The notes under the pieces: generated by a model
What the model saw: only the letters and a program-made list of their open reading frames with translations
The model's database searches: none
What the model was told of the DNA's origin: nothing
Assembly (NCBI GenBank): GCA_047974225.1
Contig: JBKECD010000155.1
Coordinates: 1 to 5,804, forward strand
Length of the DNA: 5,804 nucleotides
Source: JBKEDC01 sp047974225
GTDB taxonomy: Bacteria; Bacteroidota; Bacteroidia; Bacteroidales; Prolixibacteraceae
Direction of reading: 5' to 3'
Shown: piece by piece, positions 1 to 5,159 of the stretch
Position numbering within the stretch: the first letter of the stretch is position 1
Layout of the letters: the number at the start of each line of letters is the position of its first letter
Position numbers and translations under genes: made by a program

Positions 1-1251
1 GAAGGACAACCCATCATCGAAGCTGACGCTTTGCTCGTGGGCGACACCTCGCGGGGCTCGGTGCTCATGAAAGACGGCTTGCGCCTGAGCACCGTGGAGC
101 ATGCGCTTGCAGCGCTCACCGGAATGGACTTAGATAATGTGCTGATTGAAATCGACAACGAAGAGATGCCTATCCTAGATGGTAGCTCGAAATATTTCGT
201 GGAAGCTATCGAGAAAGCTGGTGTAGTGGAACAAGAAGCCGAACGCGAATACTTCACCATCACCAAGAAAATTAGCTATAAAGACCCTGAGTCAGGTGCT
301 GAAATTATGATTCTTCCCGATGAGGATTACAGCATCAATAGCTTGATTTCATTCAACTCAAGCGTGCTGAATAATCAGTTTGCCTCGCTCGATAATCTCG
401 CAGATTTCAAGACCGAGATTGCTTCTTGTCGCACCTTTGTGTTTGTGCGCGAGTTGGAATATCTTCTGCAACACAACCTCGTGAAAGGAGGCGACCTTGA
501 TAATGCTATCGTGATTATGGATCAGCCTATGAAAGCTGAGGACTTGAAGCGCATCGCTGATTTGTTTCACCACAAAGAAGAAATTAAGGTGCAAGCATCG
601 GGCATCTTGAACAATCTCGACTTGCAATTCAACAACGAATGTGCACGCCACAAATTGCTTGATGTGATTGGCGACCTGACACTCGCTGGCGTTCGCCTAA
701 AAGGGAAAGTGATTGCCACCAAGCCTGGTCATGGCGTAAATACTCAGCTTGCTAAATTGATTCGCAAGGAATATTTGGCAGAGAAAAAGAAAAATATCCC
801 TCACTATGATATTAATGCGAAGCCATTGATGGACATTAATGCCATCAAAGAGAAGCTACCGCATCGCTATCCCTTCTTGTTGGTGGATAAAATCATGGAA
901 ATGACCGACGACCATGTTATCGGGATTAAGAACGTAACTGGCAACGAGCCATTCTTCGTTGGACATTTCCCCGAAGAGCCTGTGATGCCAGGGGTTTTGC
1001 TCATCGAAGCGATGGCGCAATGTGGCGGTTTGTATGTGCTTAATGGTTTGGAAGGAAATTACTCAACCTACTTCGTAAAAGTAGATAAAGTGAAATTTCG
1101 CCATAAAGTTGTGCCTGGAGACACCTTAGTATTTAAATTATTGCTTACTTCGCCAATCCGTAGAGGACTCGCAAACATGGCAGGATTCTGTTATGTGGGC
1201 GAAACTCTCGTGTGTGAAGGCGAGTTTATGGCTCAAATAGTAAAACAATAG
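1..1251 (+). CDS. lpxC/fabZ: Bifunctional UDP-3-O-acyl-N-acetylglucosamine deacetylase / 3-hydroxyacyl-ACP dehydratase (LpxC-FabZ fusion), 5' partial
   Basis: The frame is open from base 1 and ends at TAG 1249-1251, giving 416 visible residues; roughly the first 45 residues of the fusion lie outside the window. The TTG at 31 is internal, not a start. LpxC removes the N-acetyl group from UDP-3-O-acyl-GlcNAc, the committed step of lipid A synthesis; FabZ dehydrates 3-hydroxyacyl-ACP in fatty-acid elongation. Numbering from base 1, the LpxC part (to about residue 260) keeps STVEH (E33, H34), RHKLLD (H217, D221) and KPGHG (H244), matching the zinc ligands and catalytic Glu/His of E. coli LpxC. 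The FabZ part (about 275-416) has LPHRYPFLLVD, GHFPEEPVMPG with catalytic H322, and E336 in LIEAMAQ, the same His-Glu spacing of 14 as E. coli H54/E68. The fusion is typical of Bacteroidota and couples two enzymes competing for 3-hydroxyacyl-ACP. lpxA follows after 18 bp, so the two are probably cotranscribed. Confidence 0.97.
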   Translation, partial: EGQPIIEADALLVGDTSRGSVLMKDGLRLSTVEHALAALTGMDLDNVLIEIDNEEMPILDGSSKYFVEAIEKAGVVEQEAEREYFTITKKISYKDPESGAEIMILPDEDYSINSLISFNSSVLNNQFASLDNLADFKTEIASCRTFVFVRELEYLLQHNLVKGGDLDNAIVIMDQPMKAEDLKRIADLFHHKEEIKVQASGILNNLDLQFNNECARHKLLDVIGDLTLAGVRLKGKVIATKPGHGVNTQLAKLIRKEYLAEKKKNIPHYDINAKPLMDINAIKEKLPHRYPFLLVDKIMEMTDDHVIGIKNVTGNEPFFVGHFPEEPVMPGVLLIEAMAQCGGLYVLNGLEGNYSTYFVKVDKVKFRHKVVPGDTLVFKLLLTSPIRRGLANMAGFCYVGETLVCEGEFMAQIVKQ

Positions 1252-1269
1252 ATAACTGATTAATAAAGT

Positions 1270-2040
1270 ATGAAACAACCATTATCTTATATCCATCCAG
1301 AGGCTCAAGTGCCAGAGAACGTTGTGATAGAACCATTCACAACAATTGATAAGGATGTTGTGATTGGCGAAGGAACTCACATCGGCTCAAACGTGACTAT
1401 CATGTCGGGCGTTCGGATTGGCAAGAATTGCCGCATTTTTCCGGGTGCTGTGATTGGTGCGGCTCCTCAAGATTTGAAGTATCAAGGTGAATATACAACC
1501 GTTGAAATCGGCGACAATACAACTATTCGTGAATGTGCTACTATCAATAAAGGAACTTCCGCTCGTCAGAAAACAGTGATTGGCTCGAATTGTTTGATTA
1601 TGGCGTATGTGCATGTGGCACACGATTGTATTGTGGGCGACAATGTGATTTTGGTGAATGCCACTCAGCTCGCTGGCGAAGTAACTGTGGACGATTGGGC
1701 AATTGTGGGCGGCACATCAGCTGTTCATCAGTTTGTGCATATTGGTAAGCATGTGATGATTTCTGGCGGTTCGTTGGTGCGCAAAGACGTTCCTCCATTT
1801 ATTAAAGTAGGTCGCGAGCCACTTTCTTATGCTGGGGTGAACTCAATTGGATTACGTCGTAGAAGTTTCACCAATGAGCAGATTTGTGGAATTCAAGACA
1901 TCTATCGTTACATTTACCAAAAAGACTTAAACACTACTCAGGCTATCGAAATCATTGAAGCTGAAGTGCCAGCAAGTGCCGAGCGAGATGAAGTATTGCA
2001 ATTCATCAGAAGTTCAGAGCGCGGAATTATTCGAGGATAA
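1270..2040 (+). CDS. lpxA: Acyl-ACP--UDP-N-acetylglucosamine O-acyltransferase (LpxA)
   Basis: LpxA moves a 3-hydroxyacyl chain from ACP to the 3-OH of UDP-GlcNAc, the first step of lipid A synthesis in the cytoplasm. The 256 residues compare with 262 in E. coli. The N-terminal two thirds is a left-handed beta-helix of hexapeptide repeats (for example VVIGEGTHIGSNVTI, VEIGDNTTI), followed by a helical C-terminus ending SSERGIIRG, like the E. coli end. Catalytic H118 lies in HVAHDC (E. coli H125), with H115 matching H122; the NQDLKY-like motif appears as PQDLKY and HQF (H153) is kept. The residue aligned with E. coli G173, the acyl-chain ruler, is glycine (G166), which fits a long acyl chain; that is inference by alignment. 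The ATG at 1270 is the first after the lpxC/fabZ stop and has no Shine-Dalgarno, normal for this phylum. A strong terminator follows directly. Confidence 0.97.
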   Translation: MKQPLSYIHPEAQVPENVVIEPFTTIDKDVVIGEGTHIGSNVTIMSGVRIGKNCRIFPGAVIGAAPQDLKYQGEYTTVEIGDNTTIRECATINKGTSARQKTVIGSNCLIMAYVHVAHDCIVGDNVILVNATQLAGEVTVDDWAIVGGTSAVHQFVHIGKHVMISGGSLVRKDVPPFIKVGREPLSYAGVNSIGLRRRSFTNEQICGIQDIYRYIYQKDLNTTQAIEIIEAEVPASAERDEVLQFIRSSERGIIRG

Positions 2041-2046
2041 AGAAAT

Positions 2047-2084
2047 AAATGCACGAGAAAATAAAAAATCTCGTGCATTTTTTT
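2047..2084 (+). terminator. Rho-independent terminator after lpxA
   Basis: A perfect 12-bp inverted repeat (AAATGCACGAGA at 2047-2058, complement at 2069-2080) encloses a 10-nt A-rich loop and runs into a T tract to 2084. It begins 7 bases after the lpxA stop and closes the lipid A operon. Its T tract also supplies the TTTG -33 box of the next promoter. Confidence 0.93.
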
Positions 2085-2112
2085 GGAAGTAATCAAAAAA
2101 GCATTACTTTTG
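2082..2112 (+). promoter_or_regulatory. Bacteroidota-type promoter of tRNA-Asn
   Basis: TTTG at 2082-2085, a 19-nt spacer and TACTTTTG at 2105-2112 match the sigma-ABfr consensus TTTG-N19-21-TAnnTTTG exactly. A transcript would start about 20 bases before the tRNA. The -33 box sits in the T tract of the lpxA terminator, so termination and re-initiation are packed together. Confidence 0.85.
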
Positions 2113-2142
2113 CACCGTTCTCAAAAGGAACACCAAAGAAAC

Positions 2143-2216
2143 TCCCCAATAGCTCAGTTGGTTAGAGCGGCGGACTGTTAATCCGTAGGTCGTAGGTTCA
2201 AGTCCTACTTGGGGAG
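2143..2216 (+). tRNA. tRNA-Asn (anticodon GUU)
   Basis: The 74-nt cloverleaf has acceptor arms TCCCCAA (2143-2149) and TTGGGGA (2209-2215) with discriminator G at 2216. The D-arm GCTCAGTTGGTTAGAGC, the anticodon stem GCGGA/TCCGT with loop CTGTTAA (GUU at 2177-2179) and the T-arm GTAGG-TTCAAGT-CCTAC are all intact. CCA is not encoded (GCG follows), so it must be added after transcription. It closely resembles bacterial asparagine tRNAs. An integrase gene lies about 180 bp downstream in the same orientation, a common arrangement for elements that insert near tRNA 3' ends. Confidence 0.98.
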
Positions 2217-2218
2217 CG

Positions 2219-2247
2219 AAAGGCACTAATTTTTTAGTGCCTTTTTT
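2219..2247 (+). terminator. Rho-independent terminator after tRNA-Asn
   Basis: AAAGGCACTAA (2219-2229) pairs with TTAGTGCCTTT (2234-2244) around a 4-nt loop, followed by a T tract. It starts two bases after the mature tRNA end and ends its transcript. Confidence 0.92.
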
Positions 2248-2276
2248 ATTTGAAAAACAACGAGTTACAATATATG

Positions 2277-2312
2277 AAAGCGATTAGATTTTGATTCTAA
2301 TCGCTTTTTTTT
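2277..2312 (+). terminator. Second hairpin terminator ahead of the integrase
   Basis: AAAGCGATTAGA (2277-2288) pairs perfectly with TCTAATCGCTTT (2296-2307) around a 7-nt loop and is followed by eight T residues. Only about 30 bp separate it from the tRNA terminator, with no gene between. It may be the end of a transcript whose gene was displaced by the element, or insulation for the integrase promoter. Confidence 0.85.
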
Positions 2313-2321
2313 GTATCCTTG
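2290..2321 (+). promoter_or_regulatory. Probable integrase promoter overlapping the terminator
   Basis: TTTG at 2290-2293, in the hairpin loop of the terminator at 2277-2312, lies 20 nt before TATCCTTG at 2314-2321, one mismatch from TAnnTTTG. Initiation would fall near 2328, about 70 bases before the integrase ATG. The match is good but there is no experimental support. Confidence 0.55.
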
Positions 2322-2334
2322 CAGTCGGAAAATA

Positions 2335-2349
2335 ACCGAATATTTCGGT
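2335..2349. repeat. Short dyad ACCGAA-TAT-TTCGGT in the integrase leader
   Basis: A perfect 6-bp inverted repeat with a 3-bp centre lies just downstream of the predicted integrase transcription start. It could be an operator for control of the integrase, an integrase or excisionase site, or a small leader hairpin. The sequence does not decide between these. Confidence 0.5.
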
Positions 2350-2363
2350 ATATGTTGGAGTTA

Positions 2364-2390
2364 AAATAGTACAGAAATAGTACAGAAATA
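2364..2390. repeat. 11-bp tandem repeat before the integrase start
   Basis: AAATAGTACAG occurs twice in direct succession (2364-2374 and 2375-2385) followed by a third partial copy (AAATA, 2386-2390), 10 bases before the integrase ATG. Short direct repeats beside tyrosine recombinase genes often serve as arm-type integrase or excisionase binding sites. That role is inference here. Confidence 0.7.
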
Positions 2391-2399
2391 TCGCTCAAT

Positions 2400-3551
2400 A
2401 TGGCATCAATTAAATTAGTACTTCGGGATTATCTAAACAAGGATGGGCTGCAACATGTGGTGGTGAAGATTCAGCACAACAAAACTAGCACAACGGTTGG
2501 AACGGACATTTTTATAAGTGCCGGGCATTGGGATAAAGAGAATGAAAAGGTAAGGCGAAGTTGCTCCGATCCAAATTATCGTGTGGCAAATAGAAAGCTG
2601 CACAGTATGGTTGATGATATTTTCGACCTCATAGATGAGCTGAAGGAAAAAAGGATATTGCACCGCATTTCGGCGGCTGATATTCGAGAGTACTACTTGC
2701 ATGGCGATGAGGTGGGCTTGGGGCAGAGCTTCATTGAATATGGCAAGAGATATGCCGCTAAGACCGAGCGAGCGGCAAGTGGTCAGCGCATCGTGGTTAC
2801 GCTTAATAGTGTTGAGGCTTTTGACCGTAACGCCACAATTGGGGACATCACAAAGCAGTGGCTTTACCAATATAAAGACCACCGCAAAGCACAGGTGAGC
2901 AATGCTACTACAAATATCGACTTGCGAAATATCCGAGCGATACTGAACCACGCTATTAATATTGATGAAATCAACATCAAATATCCGTTTCGGAAATTTG
3001 AGTTTTGCAAGACCGAGCCGAGAAATTTGCGATTGCCAGCTGATAAGATAAAGGCGATTCGGGATTTCAAAACAGATGTTGAGGCGGTGGCGTTGGCTCG
3101 CGATTTCTTTATGCTATCATTTTATTTAATCGGCATGAACGCATCAGATATATATGATATTGAGCAAGTGGAGGGCGGCAGGATAGAATATCGCCGCAAC
3201 AAGACACGCAAAGCCTACTCGATTAGGCTAGAGCCAGAGCCAGCCGAATTAATCGAGCGCAGAAAGGGCGAAAATAGGCTGCTTGTGTATCAAGAACGAT
3301 ATGCGAACCCCTCGAACCTATCCAAGCAAATAAACAAGCACCTCAAGGTGATAGGTGTTGAGGAGCTTATCATGTATCACGCACGGCACAGTTGGGCAGG
3401 GCTGAGCGCACTGCACCCAATCAGTGCCACAAAGCCGTTAATTGCGCAGGCATTAGGACACGGGGCTACAACGGTAACCGATACTTATTTCGATTACGAC
3501 ACCACGGCGGTGGACGAATTGAATAGAAAGGTGCTGGACTTAATAAAATAG
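2400..3551 (+). CDS. Tyrosine recombinase / site-specific integrase
   Basis: This 383-residue protein has the three-part layout of Bacteroidota tyrosine integrases: an N-terminal arm-type DNA-binding domain (about 1-95, including the HWDKE.E.V region), a SAM-like core-binding domain (about 105-205) and a catalytic domain (about 210-380). Catalytic residues visible are K268 in the beta-hairpin (RRNKTRK), R329 in YHARHSW, H354 in ALGHG and nucleophile Y363 in TDTYFDY, with the canonical nine-residue step from H354 to Y363. Two classical positions differ: the first Arg (GLR box) is Asn247 in LIGMNASDI, and the His of HxxR is Tyr326. From memory, GIN/GMN variants are seen in Bacteroidota integrases, so this may be a family trait rather than damage. 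It cuts and rejoins DNA through a 3'-phosphotyrosine and likely moves the surrounding element. It lies downstream of tRNA-Asn and converges on the repressor-lipoprotein operon. Confidence 0.93.
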   Translation: MASIKLVLRDYLNKDGLQHVVVKIQHNKTSTTVGTDIFISAGHWDKENEKVRRSCSDPNYRVANRKLHSMVDDIFDLIDELKEKRILHRISAADIREYYLHGDEVGLGQSFIEYGKRYAAKTERAASGQRIVVTLNSVEAFDRNATIGDITKQWLYQYKDHRKAQVSNATTNIDLRNIRAILNHAINIDEINIKYPFRKFEFCKTEPRNLRLPADKIKAIRDFKTDVEAVALARDFFMLSFYLIGMNASDIYDIEQVEGGRIEYRRNKTRKAYSIRLEPEPAELIERRKGENRLLVYQERYANPSNLSKQINKHLKVIGVEELIMYHARHSWAGLSALHPISATKPLIAQALGHGATTVTDTYFDYDTTAVDELNRKVLDLIK

Positions 3552-3552
3552 G

Positions 3553-3587
3553 AAAAGCCGCTGCAATGTTGTTGCAGCGGCTTTTTT
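3553..3587. terminator. Strong, probably bidirectional terminator between convergent genes
   Basis: AAAAGCCGCTGCAA (3553-3566) pairs perfectly with TTGCAGCGGCTTTT (3572-3585) around a 5-nt loop. T residues follow on + and the A run on the left gives a T tract on -. It begins two bases after the integrase stop and can also end transcripts from the converging operon. Confidence 0.93.
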
Positions 3588-3592
3588 CTTAA

Positions 3593-3617
3593 TACGCCTT
3601 TCACTTGATGAAAGGCT
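3593..3617. repeat. Direct repeat copy A (25 bp, hairpin-forming), downstream of the lipoprotein gene
   Basis: These 25 bases are identical to 4204-4228. The core is an 8-bp inverted repeat, GCCTTTCA / TGAAAGGC with loop CTTGA. Copy A lies outside any gene, 12 bp past the lipoprotein stop. On the minus strand it would read AFHQVKGV in a frame without a nearby stop, so it looks like a detached fragment of the repressor gene's 3' end. Confidence 0.95.
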
Positions 3618-3628
3618 CTTTTATTATA

Positions 3629-4183
3629 TCAGACCCCAACCCAATCAATCCGCCCATATTGCGTAAAATCAACGGGCAAAACAACAGATAGGTATTGTGG
3701 GTTGTACCTACTTTCAAGGCTGTAAATTCGTGTTGCATATTTATTCCAATAACTCCTGTCAGTACCTCGCATAAAATAGAAGGCGACAACAAAATATTCA
3801 CCTACGGGCAGGGTAACCTGCGTTATTTCGTCGTCGTCGGTTGAAATGATAAACAGTGGCTTTGCGGTACTTCCGTCGTTAAAAAGAAGTCTGTTATCGT
3901 CTATTAATTTACTGTATATAGGGTCTTCGCTCAGATGAGTGTAAAGATAATATGTATCAAAGCCCGTTTGGTAATTTTCACCGCCGAAATTATTGCTCAC
4001 CTCGACATCAAAAAATAAAATAGTTAGGTAAGATAATTTACTGTCAGCGTGTACAGATGAGGACGTTTTAACACGTCCATCAACCCACAGCTCCTGTTCC
4101 TTTTTATTTGAATAGTCCACATCTTCTGAACAAGCGAAGAAGATGCACAAAACAGCAAGGGCTGGTATGATTAGTTTTTTCAT
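3629..4183 (-). CDS. Small predicted surface lipoprotein of unknown function
   Basis: The 184-residue product starts with a lipoprotein signal peptide: MKK, a hydrophobic stretch IIPALAVLCIFFA, and lipobox cysteine C18. The next residues, SEDVD, resemble the acidic lipoprotein export signal described in Bacteroides and relatives, so surface display is likely. The mature part is rich in aromatic residues and alternating beta-type strands (SYLTILFFDVEV; VTLPVGEYFVVAFYF; YLSVVLPVDF), suggesting a beta-sandwich. I recognise no family or catalytic motif. Its ATG shares base 4183 with the upstream repressor's stop (TAATG on -), so it is very likely translationally coupled to the repressor. The gene is framed by two 25-bp direct repeats (3593-3617 and 4204-4228), which suggests it arrived as a unit. 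Cargo, immunity or surface-exclusion roles are possible but unsupported by sequence. Confidence 0.82.
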   Translation of the reverse strand: MKKLIIPALAVLCIFFACSEDVDYSNKKEQELWVDGRVKTSSSVHADSKLSYLTILFFDVEVSNNFGGENYQTGFDTYYLYTHLSEDPIYSKLIDDNRLLFNDGSTAKPLFIISTDDDEITQVTLPVGEYFVVAFYFMRGTDRSYWNKYATRIYSLESRYNPQYLSVVLPVDFTQYGRIDWVGV

Positions 4184-4812
4184 TACATTGTAAGTTTAGA
4201 AATTACGCCTTTCACTTGATGAAAGGCTTTGATATATTTGATGTGAAACTCGGTCGGTTCATAGTGGGGATTCTCACTTGCAAGAATGACGTGGTTTGCA
4301 TCCTTGCCCTTGCGTACATACTTCAAGTAAACATCGCCGTTCTGCATCTCCACCACATAGGTGTATCCAAAGTTGAGGTATTGAAATTCCATCTGCTTAA
4401 TTCCGATGATTTCCCCACTCTGAAATTTCGGATACATGCTATCTCCAAACACATTGATAAAGTCCAGCCCGTTTCCCCAATTGGGGATACTTACGGGGAT
4501 GCGCTCCAAGCCGTCATTGTCGGTATCGAAGCTTAGCCCAGCGGAGGCATTGACGCCGGGGTAGTAATATCCGACATTTTCGAGGGCTAAGCTTTTCTGA
4601 TCAACTTGTTGAGGCTCGACATAATCACCAAAGAACACAGATACTGGAACTTTTAGTTTTAGTGCAATCCTTTCTAGCGTTGAAGTTTTAGTGCTATTTT
4701 CCCTCATTATTTTAGAAAGCCCCGTTGGAGTAATACCTAAGTCATCGGCAATCTCTTTTAGGGTAATATTTTTTTGAGCAGCTAAATCCCTAATCATCAT
4801 CAAATTAGCCAT
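4183..4812 (-). CDS. LexA/CI-like transcriptional repressor: XRE-type HTH plus S24 self-cleaving peptidase
   Basis: The 209-residue protein has an N-terminal helix-turn-helix (about 5-60: AAQKNITLKEIADDLGITPTGLSKIM) and a C-terminal S24 signal-peptidase-like domain (about 80-205). The catalytic Ser-Lys dyad is S125 in GDSMYP and K164 in VYLKYVRKG, 39 residues apart (37 in E. coli LexA). A candidate self-cleavage bond is A91-G92 in NASAGLS, 33 residues before the serine, close to the LexA layout. Proteins of this kind repress mobile-element genes and are inactivated by RecA-stimulated self-cleavage on DNA damage; that link is inferred from the family. It probably also represses itself, since a 17-bp palindrome lies 36 bp upstream of its start. 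Its last codons overlap the lipoprotein start and contain one copy of the 25-bp direct repeat. M5 and M6 are alternative starts; the ATG at 4812 is preferred because it keeps the first helix complete. Confidence 0.92.
   Translation of the reverse strand: MANLMMIRDLAAQKNITLKEIADDLGITPTGLSKIMRENSTKTSTLERIALKLKVPVSVFFGDYVEPQQVDQKSLALENVGYYYPGVNASAGLSFDTDNDGLERIPVSIPNWGNGLDFINVFGDSMYPKFQSGEIIGIKQMEFQYLNFGYTYVVEMQNGDVYLKYVRKGKDANHVILASENPHYEPTEFHIKYIKAFHQVKGVISKLTM
4204..4228. repeat. Direct repeat copy B (25 bp, hairpin-forming), inside the 3' end of the repressor gene
   Basis: Identical to 3593-3617 and 611 bp from it. In the repressor frame on - it encodes AFHQVKGV, close to the C-terminus. 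Because this segment is a natural part of the S24 domain, copy B is probably the original and copy A the duplicate. Exact recombination between the copies would delete the lipoprotein gene and rejoin the repressor to different 3' sequence. Confidence 0.95.
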
Positions 4813-4847
4813 AATCTATAAATTTAAGTTTGGAATAACTATATTTA

Positions 4848-4864
4848 TTTTAGTCAAACTAAAA
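4848..4864. promoter_or_regulatory. Candidate repressor operator (17-bp palindrome)
   Basis: TTTTAGT-CAA-ACTAAAA is a perfect 7-bp inverted repeat with a 3-bp centre. It lies 36 bp upstream of the repressor start and ends 4 bp before a strong + strand -7 box, where a bound dimer would cover the -33 region. Position and symmetry suit autoregulation by the LexA/CI-like protein. No second copy was seen nearby. Confidence 0.6.
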
Positions 4865-4868
4865 GTTT

Positions 4869-4876
4869 TATATTTG
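4869..4876 (+). promoter_or_regulatory. Strong -7 box of a + strand promoter divergent from the repressor
   Basis: TATATTTG followed by C matches TAnnTTTG perfectly. No clear TTTG is present 19-21 bases upstream; the T-rich start of the palindrome occupies that region, so the promoter may be weak or dependent on other factors. Transcription would begin only a few bases before the ATG at 4889. Confidence 0.55.
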
Positions 4877-4888
4877 CAGTGTTCAAAG

Positions 4889-4945
4889 ATGAATACGCAC
4901 AAAAATAATAAAAAAGAGAGAACCCCTAAAACGGACACTTACTAA
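4889..4945 (+). pseudogene. 18-codon divergent reading frame, probable remnant of an early gene
   Basis: The frame encodes MNTHKNNKKERTPKTDTY and stops at TAA 4943-4945. It begins 12 bases after a perfect -7 box and is divergent from the repressor, the place where a CI/LexA-type switch normally has its controlled gene. The product is short, very hydrophilic and lysine-rich, and an inverted-repeat element begins 10 bp past the stop. It may be the 5' remnant of a deleted gene, or a real short basic peptide. There is too little sequence to assign a family. Confidence 0.35.
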
Positions 4946-4955
4946 TAGAATCTAA

Positions 4956-5107
4956 GCCCCCTCCAACTCCCCCGTACTTCGACTGCGTACTTCGGCTGCG
5001 CTCAGCAACCACTCAGCAACCGAGGGGGAGGGAAAAGGCACTGAAATAATTGATTTATGAAGAATTTGAAGAAACAAACTCCTCCCCAAGGGGAGGTCGG
5101 GAGGGGC
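4956..5107. repeat. GC-rich inverted-repeat element of about 150 bp (MITE/REP-like)
   Basis: The ends are imperfect inverted repeats of 18 bp (4956-4973 and 5090-5107; 13 of 18 positions pair without gaps). Each end has its own internal symmetry: CTCCCCC (4967-4973) with GGGGGAG (5024-5030), and CCTCCCC-AA-GGGGAGG (5081-5096). The C/G-rich ends contrast sharply with the AT-rich surroundings. No transposase is present and no clear target duplication was seen. Short interspersed repeats of this flavour occur in intergenic DNA of Bacteroidota, but the family could not be named. A 69-codon minus-strand frame across it has biased composition and is not considered a gene. Confidence 0.65.
4974..5021. 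repeat. Two nested tandem duplications inside the GC-rich element
   Basis: GTACTTCGACTGC (4974-4986) is followed at once by GTACTTCGGCTGC (4987-4999), differing at one base. CTCAGCAACCA (5001-5011) is followed by CTCAGCAACC (5012-5021). Both sit in the loop between CTCCCCC and GGGGGAG, suggesting expansion of the loop by replication slippage or insertion. Confidence 0.85.
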
Positions 5108-5159
5108 AATGTTGGTTTGGAAGGCAGGGGGATTAAATACATTATCTCCATGCTTTATC

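Noticed and set aside
31..33. TTG at base 31 as the start of the LpxC-FabZ protein
   Set aside because: The frame is open to base 1 and the upstream residues continue the LpxC domain; the true start lies outside the window.
358..651. 97-codon minus-strand frame inside lpxC, and similar frames inside lpxA, the integrase and the repressor
   Set aside because: All lie antisense or out of frame within genes with clear catalytic motifs and have no signals of their own.
3593..3617. Hairpin downstream of the lipoprotein gene as its own terminator
   Set aside because: On the minus strand the stem is not followed by a T tract, and an identical hairpin occurs inside the repressor coding region; the stronger stem at 3553-3587 is the likelier terminator.
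4474..4487. Palindrome TCCCCAATTGGGGA, resembling the tRNA-Asn acceptor ends, considered as an attachment site
   Set aside because: It lies within the repressor coding sequence (codons for PNWGN), shares only the acceptor stem bases, and no adjoining tRNA sequence matches.
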